Source of the DNA: Bog-756 sp035534835
GTDB lineage: Bacteria > Actinomycetota > Acidimicrobiia > Acidimicrobiales > RAAP-2
DNA length: 33,794 bases
Reading direction: 5' to 3'
NCBI GenBank assembly: GCA_035534835.1
Contig: DATLRE010000194.1
Location: 1-33,794, forward strand
Shown here: positions 30,648 to 33,794 of the stretch, piece after piece
How positions within the stretch are numbered: the stretch's first letter is position 1
How the letters are laid out: each line of letters begins with the position of its first letter
Position numbers and translations under genes: made by a program
The notes under the pieces: model-generated
What the model saw: only the letters and a program-made list of their open reading frames with translations
Told to the model about the DNA's origin: nothing
Database searches by the model: none

Positions 30648-31390
30648 GCGACCAGACGACGACCGCAGGCGGGGCCACGACCACGGTCCTGCCGCCGAGC
30701 ATCACCGTGCGGGGGGTACGGGCCTCCTACGGGCGCATCGAGGTGCTGCACGGCGTCGACCTCGAGGTGCCGGCCGGGAGCGTCTTCGCCCTGCTCGGGC
30801 CCAACGGCGCCGGCAAGTCGACCCTGCTCAAGGTGCTGAGCGGCCGGATGCGGCCGACGGCCGGCGAGATCCTGGTGGGCGACACCCCCATCGGCAGGAT
30901 CCCGTCCGAGAAGCTCGCCCGCGACGGGATCTGCGCGGTTCCCGAGGGACGCGGCATCTTCCCCAACCTGACGGTGCGCGAGAACCTGCGCGTCTGGACC
31001 TACCGGGGTGGGATCTCGATGAAGGAGGTCGAGGACCAGACCTACGAGACGTTCCCGGTCCTGAAGGAGCGCCGCCGACAGATGGCGGGCACCCTGTCGG
31101 GTGGCGAGCAGCAGATGCTGGCGATCTCGCGGGCACTGGTGACGCGGCCGCGGGTGCTCTACCTCGACGAACTGTCGATGGGGCTCGCCCCGCTGATCGT
31201 CGCCGAACTCTACGAACTGGTGGCCCGGCTCGCCCGCCAGGGGATGACGATCGTGCTGGTCGAGCAGTTCGTGACCACGGCGCTGGCCGTGGCCGACCAT
31301 GCCGCCATCATGGTCCACGGGCGGATCGAACAGCAGGGTACGCCGGCCGAGATGGGTGACGCCGCCCTCAGCATCTACCTGGCCCACTGA
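30644..31390 (+). CDS. livF: LivF-type ABC importer ATPase
   Basis: 248 residues. A short Thr-rich leader precedes ITVRGVRASYGRIEVLHGVDLEV, with Walker A GPNGAGKST at 52-60, CAVPEGRGIFPNLTVRENL (typical of LivF), signature LSGGEQQMLAISRAL at 150-164 and Walker B VLYLDELSMGLAP at 170-182. It pairs with LivG as the ATPase heterodimer of the importer. ATG 30644 overlaps the livG TGA as ATGA, with GAGGG just upstream, so translation is coupled. It is the last gene of the operon, ending 26 bp from the convergent valS stop. Confidence 0.95.
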   Translation: MSDQTTTAGGATTTVLPPSITVRGVRASYGRIEVLHGVDLEVPAGSVFALLGPNGAGKSTLLKVLSGRMRPTAGEILVGDTPIGRIPSEKLARDGICAVPEGRGIFPNLTVRENLRVWTYRGGISMKEVEDQTYETFPVLKERRRQMAGTLSGGEQQMLAISRALVTRPRVLYLDELSMGLAPLIVAELYELVARLARQGMTIVLVEQFVTTALAVADHAAIMVHGRIEQQGTPAEMGDAALSIYLAH

Positions 31391-31416
31391 CCCGCCCGCC
31401 GGCCCTCCGGACGGCC

Positions 31417-33794
31417 CTACTCCTCGGCCAGGACGACCTCGACGGCGGGCTCGTCGCCCACCCTCGTCACCAGTTCGACGACACCACCGGCGTCGCGCAG
31501 GTCGCCCTCGGCCGCACCGAGCGCCTCGAGCCGGGCGACCGTGTCGGTCACCGTGAGCCGGGCCACCGGCGCCCGCATCGAGCGCTTGGCCGTGGTCTTC
31601 GCCCGACGCACCAGTCCGAGCACCTCGGCGGCCACGTCGAGCACGCCGTCCACGGCGGGGTCGACCGCCGGCGCCCCCCCGGTGGGGGACGGGTCCAGGC
31701 CCAGCTCCTCCACGGTGGGCCAGGGGGCGGTGTGGATGGAGCCCGCCTGCCACCACGACCACACCTCCTCCGTCACGAACGGCAGCACCGGTGCCAGCAG
31801 GCGTAGGAGCACCGACAGCGACCCGGCCAGCGCCGCCCGGGCGGACGTCGTATCCGGGTCGGTGGCCGCGTCCGGCGAGTCGGACGCGCCGTAGGCGCGG
31901 CTCTTCACGAGTTCGAGATAGTCGTCGCAGAAGGCCCAGAAGAACGCCTCGGTCCGCTCGAGCGCCCGGGCGTAGTCGTAGGACTCGAATGCCGTGGTGG
32001 CCTCGTCGACGACCACGGCCAGGCGTCCGAGCATGGCCCGGTCGATGGGTGTGGTGGCCGCGTCGATCGGGGGGACCACCACCGCCCCGTGCTCGTCGAC
32101 GAGGCGCCCGAGGGCGAACCGCGATGCGTTGAGCACCTTCATGGCCAGGCGCCGGCCGACCTTCATCTGCCCCTCGTCGACGGCGGTGTCGGTTCCGGGC
32201 CGTCCGCTGGCCGCCCAGTACCGCACGGCGTCCGCGCCGTGCTGTTCGAGCAGCGGCAGCGGGGTGACCACGTTCCCCTTCGACTTGGACATCTTCTTGC
32301 GGTCGGGGTCGAGCACCCAGCCGGAGATGGCGGCGTTGGCCCACGGAAGCGCGCCGTGCTCGAGCTCGGAGCGCACGACCGTCGAGAAGAGCCACGTGCG
32401 GATGATGTCGTGGGCCTGGGGCCGCAGGTCCATCGGGAAGACCCGGGCGAACAGGTCGGCGTCGTCCTCCCATCCCCCGGCGATCTGCGGGGTGAGTGAG
32501 GAGGTGGCCCAGGTGTCCATGACGTCCGGGTCGCCGACGAAGCCGCCCGGCTCCCCGCGCCGGTCCTCGGTGAACCCGGGGGGTATGTCCGTCGACGGGT
32601 CGACGGGGAGCGACGCCTCCTCGGCCAGGATCGGCTGGCCGTAGTCGACCTCTCCGTGGGCGTCGACCGGGTACCAGACGGGCAGGGGCACCCCGAAGAA
32701 CCGCTGTCGGCTGATGTTCCAGTCGCCGCTCAGGCCCTCGACCCACGCCCGGAACCGGTGGGCCATGTAGGGCGGGTGCCAGGACAGCTCCTCGCCGCGG
32801 GCCAGCAGCGCGTCCCGGTGCGGCATGGTCTCGACGAACCACTGGCGGGACGAGACGATCTCGAGGGGGCGGTCGCCCTTCTCGAAGAACTTGACCGGGT
32901 GGGTGATGGGACGGGGCTCGCCGATGAGGTCCCCCGACTCGGCGAGCAGCTCGACGATGCGGGCCTGGGCCTGCTTCACCGACCTGCCCACCAGCTCGCC
33001 GTAGTGGGCGCCGGCCCGGTCGGCGTCGTCGGACTCCCAGCCCTCGGTGCCGAATGCCACCGGGAGGAGTCGGCCGTCCCGTCCCACGACGGTCCGGGTG
33101 GGCAGACCGAGCTCCCGCCACCACACCACGTCGGTGGTGTCACCGAAGGTGCAGATCATGGCGATGCCGGACCCCTTGTCGGGGTCGGCCAGCTCGTGGG
33201 CGACGACGGGCACGCGCACGCCGAACAGCGGCGTGGTGACCGAGGTTCCGAACAGCGGGCGGTAGCGCTCGTCGTCGGGGTGGGCCACCAGGGCCACGCA
33301 GGCCGGGAGCAGCTCGGGCCGAGTGGTCTCGATGTCGACGTACCTGTCTACGGCGGTGGCCTCGTCCCCGTCTGGGCCGGCACGGTGGAACCGGAGCCGG
33401 TGGTAGGCGCCGGGCCGTTCGCGGTCTTCGAGCTCGGCTTGGGCGACGGCGGTCTGGTACGTGACGTCCCACAGCGTGGGGGCCTCCGACTGGTAGGCCT
33501 CGCCACGCGCCAGGTTGCGCAAGAAGGCCCGCTGGCTGGCCCGCTGGGCGGCGGGTCCGATCGTGACATAGGTCATCGACCAGTCGACGGACAGCCCGAC
33601 CCGTCGCCACACCGCTTCGAACGCCTTCTCGTCTTCTCCGCTCAGGCGTAGGCACAGCTCCACGAAGTTCTTCCTCGAGCAGCTGACCTTCGGTGCTTTG
33701 GGGTCCGGATCGGCGGGCGGGGTGAACGACGCGTCGTAGGGCAGGGAAGGGTCGCAGCGCACACCGAAGTAGTTCTCCACCCGCCGCTCAGTGG
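31417..33794 (-). CDS. valS: Valyl-tRNA synthetase (lacking N-terminus at window edge)
   Basis: The frame is open to the window end (TERRVENYFGVRC at the edge), so the start and the HIGH motif lie beyond 33794; 791 residues are present. The Rossmann insertion (editing domain) contains IETTRPELLPACVALVAHPDDERY and the GSGIAMICTFGDTTDV region. WFVETMPHRDALL, GDWNISRQRFFGVPLPVWY, DVMDTWATSSLTPQ and KMSKS (coding bases 32281-32295) are class I ValS hallmarks. An anticodon-binding domain and a short C-terminal region follow; the long coiled-coil arm of E. coli ValS is absent, as in the compact ValS type of some actinobacteria. It charges tRNA-Val in the cytosol. GTG 33780 is in frame but lies within conserved sequence, so it is not the start. 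Confidence 0.96.
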   Translation of the reverse strand, partial: TERRVENYFGVRCDPSLPYDASFTPPADPDPKAPKVSCSRKNFVELCLRLSGEDEKAFEAVWRRVGLSVDWSMTYVTIGPAAQRASQRAFLRNLARGEAYQSEAPTLWDVTYQTAVAQAELEDRERPGAYHRLRFHRAGPDGDEATAVDRYVDIETTRPELLPACVALVAHPDDERYRPLFGTSVTTPLFGVRVPVVAHELADPDKGSGIAMICTFGDTTDVVWWRELGLPTRTVVGRDGRLLPVAFGTEGWESDDADRAGAHYGELVGRSVKQAQARIVELLAESGDLIGEPRPITHPVKFFEKGDRPLEIVSSRQWFVETMPHRDALLARGEELSWHPPYMAHRFRAWVEGLSGDWNISRQRFFGVPLPVWYPVDAHGEVDYGQPILAEEASLPVDPSTDIPPGFTEDRRGEPGGFVGDPDVMDTWATSSLTPQIAGGWEDDADLFARVFPMDLRPQAHDIIRTWLFSTVVRSELEHGALPWANAAISGWVLDPDRKKMSKSKGNVVTPLPLLEQHGADAVRYWAASGRPGTDTAVDEGQMKVGRRLAMKVLNASRFALGRLVDEHGAVVVPPIDAATTPIDRAMLGRLAVVVDEATTAFESYDYARALERTEAFFWAFCDDYLELVKSRAYGASDSPDAATDPDTTSARAALAGSLSVLLRLLAPVLPFVTEEVWSWWQAGSIHTAPWPTVEELGLDPSPTGGAPAVDPAVDGVLDVAAEVLGLVRRAKTTAKRSMRAPVARLTVTDTVARLEALGAAEGDLRDAGGVVELVTRVGDEPAVEVVLAEE

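Overview
The window is about 34 kb of very GC-rich DNA (roughly 70% or more by eye), gene-dense, with many GTG starts, short intergenic gaps and mixed leaderless and Shine-Dalgarno starts. Together with a monomeric isocitrate dehydrogenase, a DosR-type two-component system, a WS/DGAT acyltransferase and a livKHMGF cassette, this points to a chromosomal segment of an actinobacterium. Acidimicrobiia is my best guess, by inference only. I see no tRNA, rRNA, insertion sequence, phage gene or CRISPR array. Both window edges cut genes: isocitrate dehydrogenase on the left and valyl-tRNA synthetase on the right.

Layout. 1-6.5 kb: monomeric IDH (3' part), an HSL-type esterase, a degenerate Amidase_3 protein, a BVMO-like flavoprotein (minus strand) and a sulfatase/phosphonate monoesterase. 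6.5-13.1 kb: a minus-strand operon of universal stress protein, ABC ATPase and ABC-2 permease; a GAF histidine kinase divergent from a DosR-like response regulator; two small helical proteins; and a STAS protein. 13.2-20 kb: a GNAT acetyltransferase facing cydABDC (cytochrome bd oxidase plus its CydDC exporter). 20-24.8 kb: a TetR repressor divergent from an atypical SDR/epimerase, a beta-propeller lipoprotein, and a convergent WS/DGAT. 24.9-33.8 kb: a membrane-anchored esterase, a branched-chain amino acid type ABC importer (binding protein, fused LivHM permease, LivG, LivF), and valS facing it.

The most interesting theme is a candidate low-oxygen/dormancy circuit. The kinase GAF domain keeps the heme-ligand His and distal Tyr of mycobacterial DosS/DosT, with Gly (as in DosT) where DosS has Glu87. 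The regulator keeps the DosR phosphorylation and DNA-contact residues. DosR-box-like 14-mers occur at about -42 of a predicted promoter for the usp-ABC operon, and twice in the divergent region between the coiled-coil operon and the STAS gene. Cytochrome bd and a WS/DGAT (storage lipid) gene lie within 15 kb, which fits the physiology but does not prove co-regulation.

Other points include three convergent gene pairs whose TGA stops sit inside the arms of a shared hairpin, twin TetR operators 52 bp apart, an amidase that has lost a zinc ligand, a likely CTG start for cydD overlapping the cydB stop, and a perfect 30-bp tandem duplication forming two hairpins upstream of cydA.
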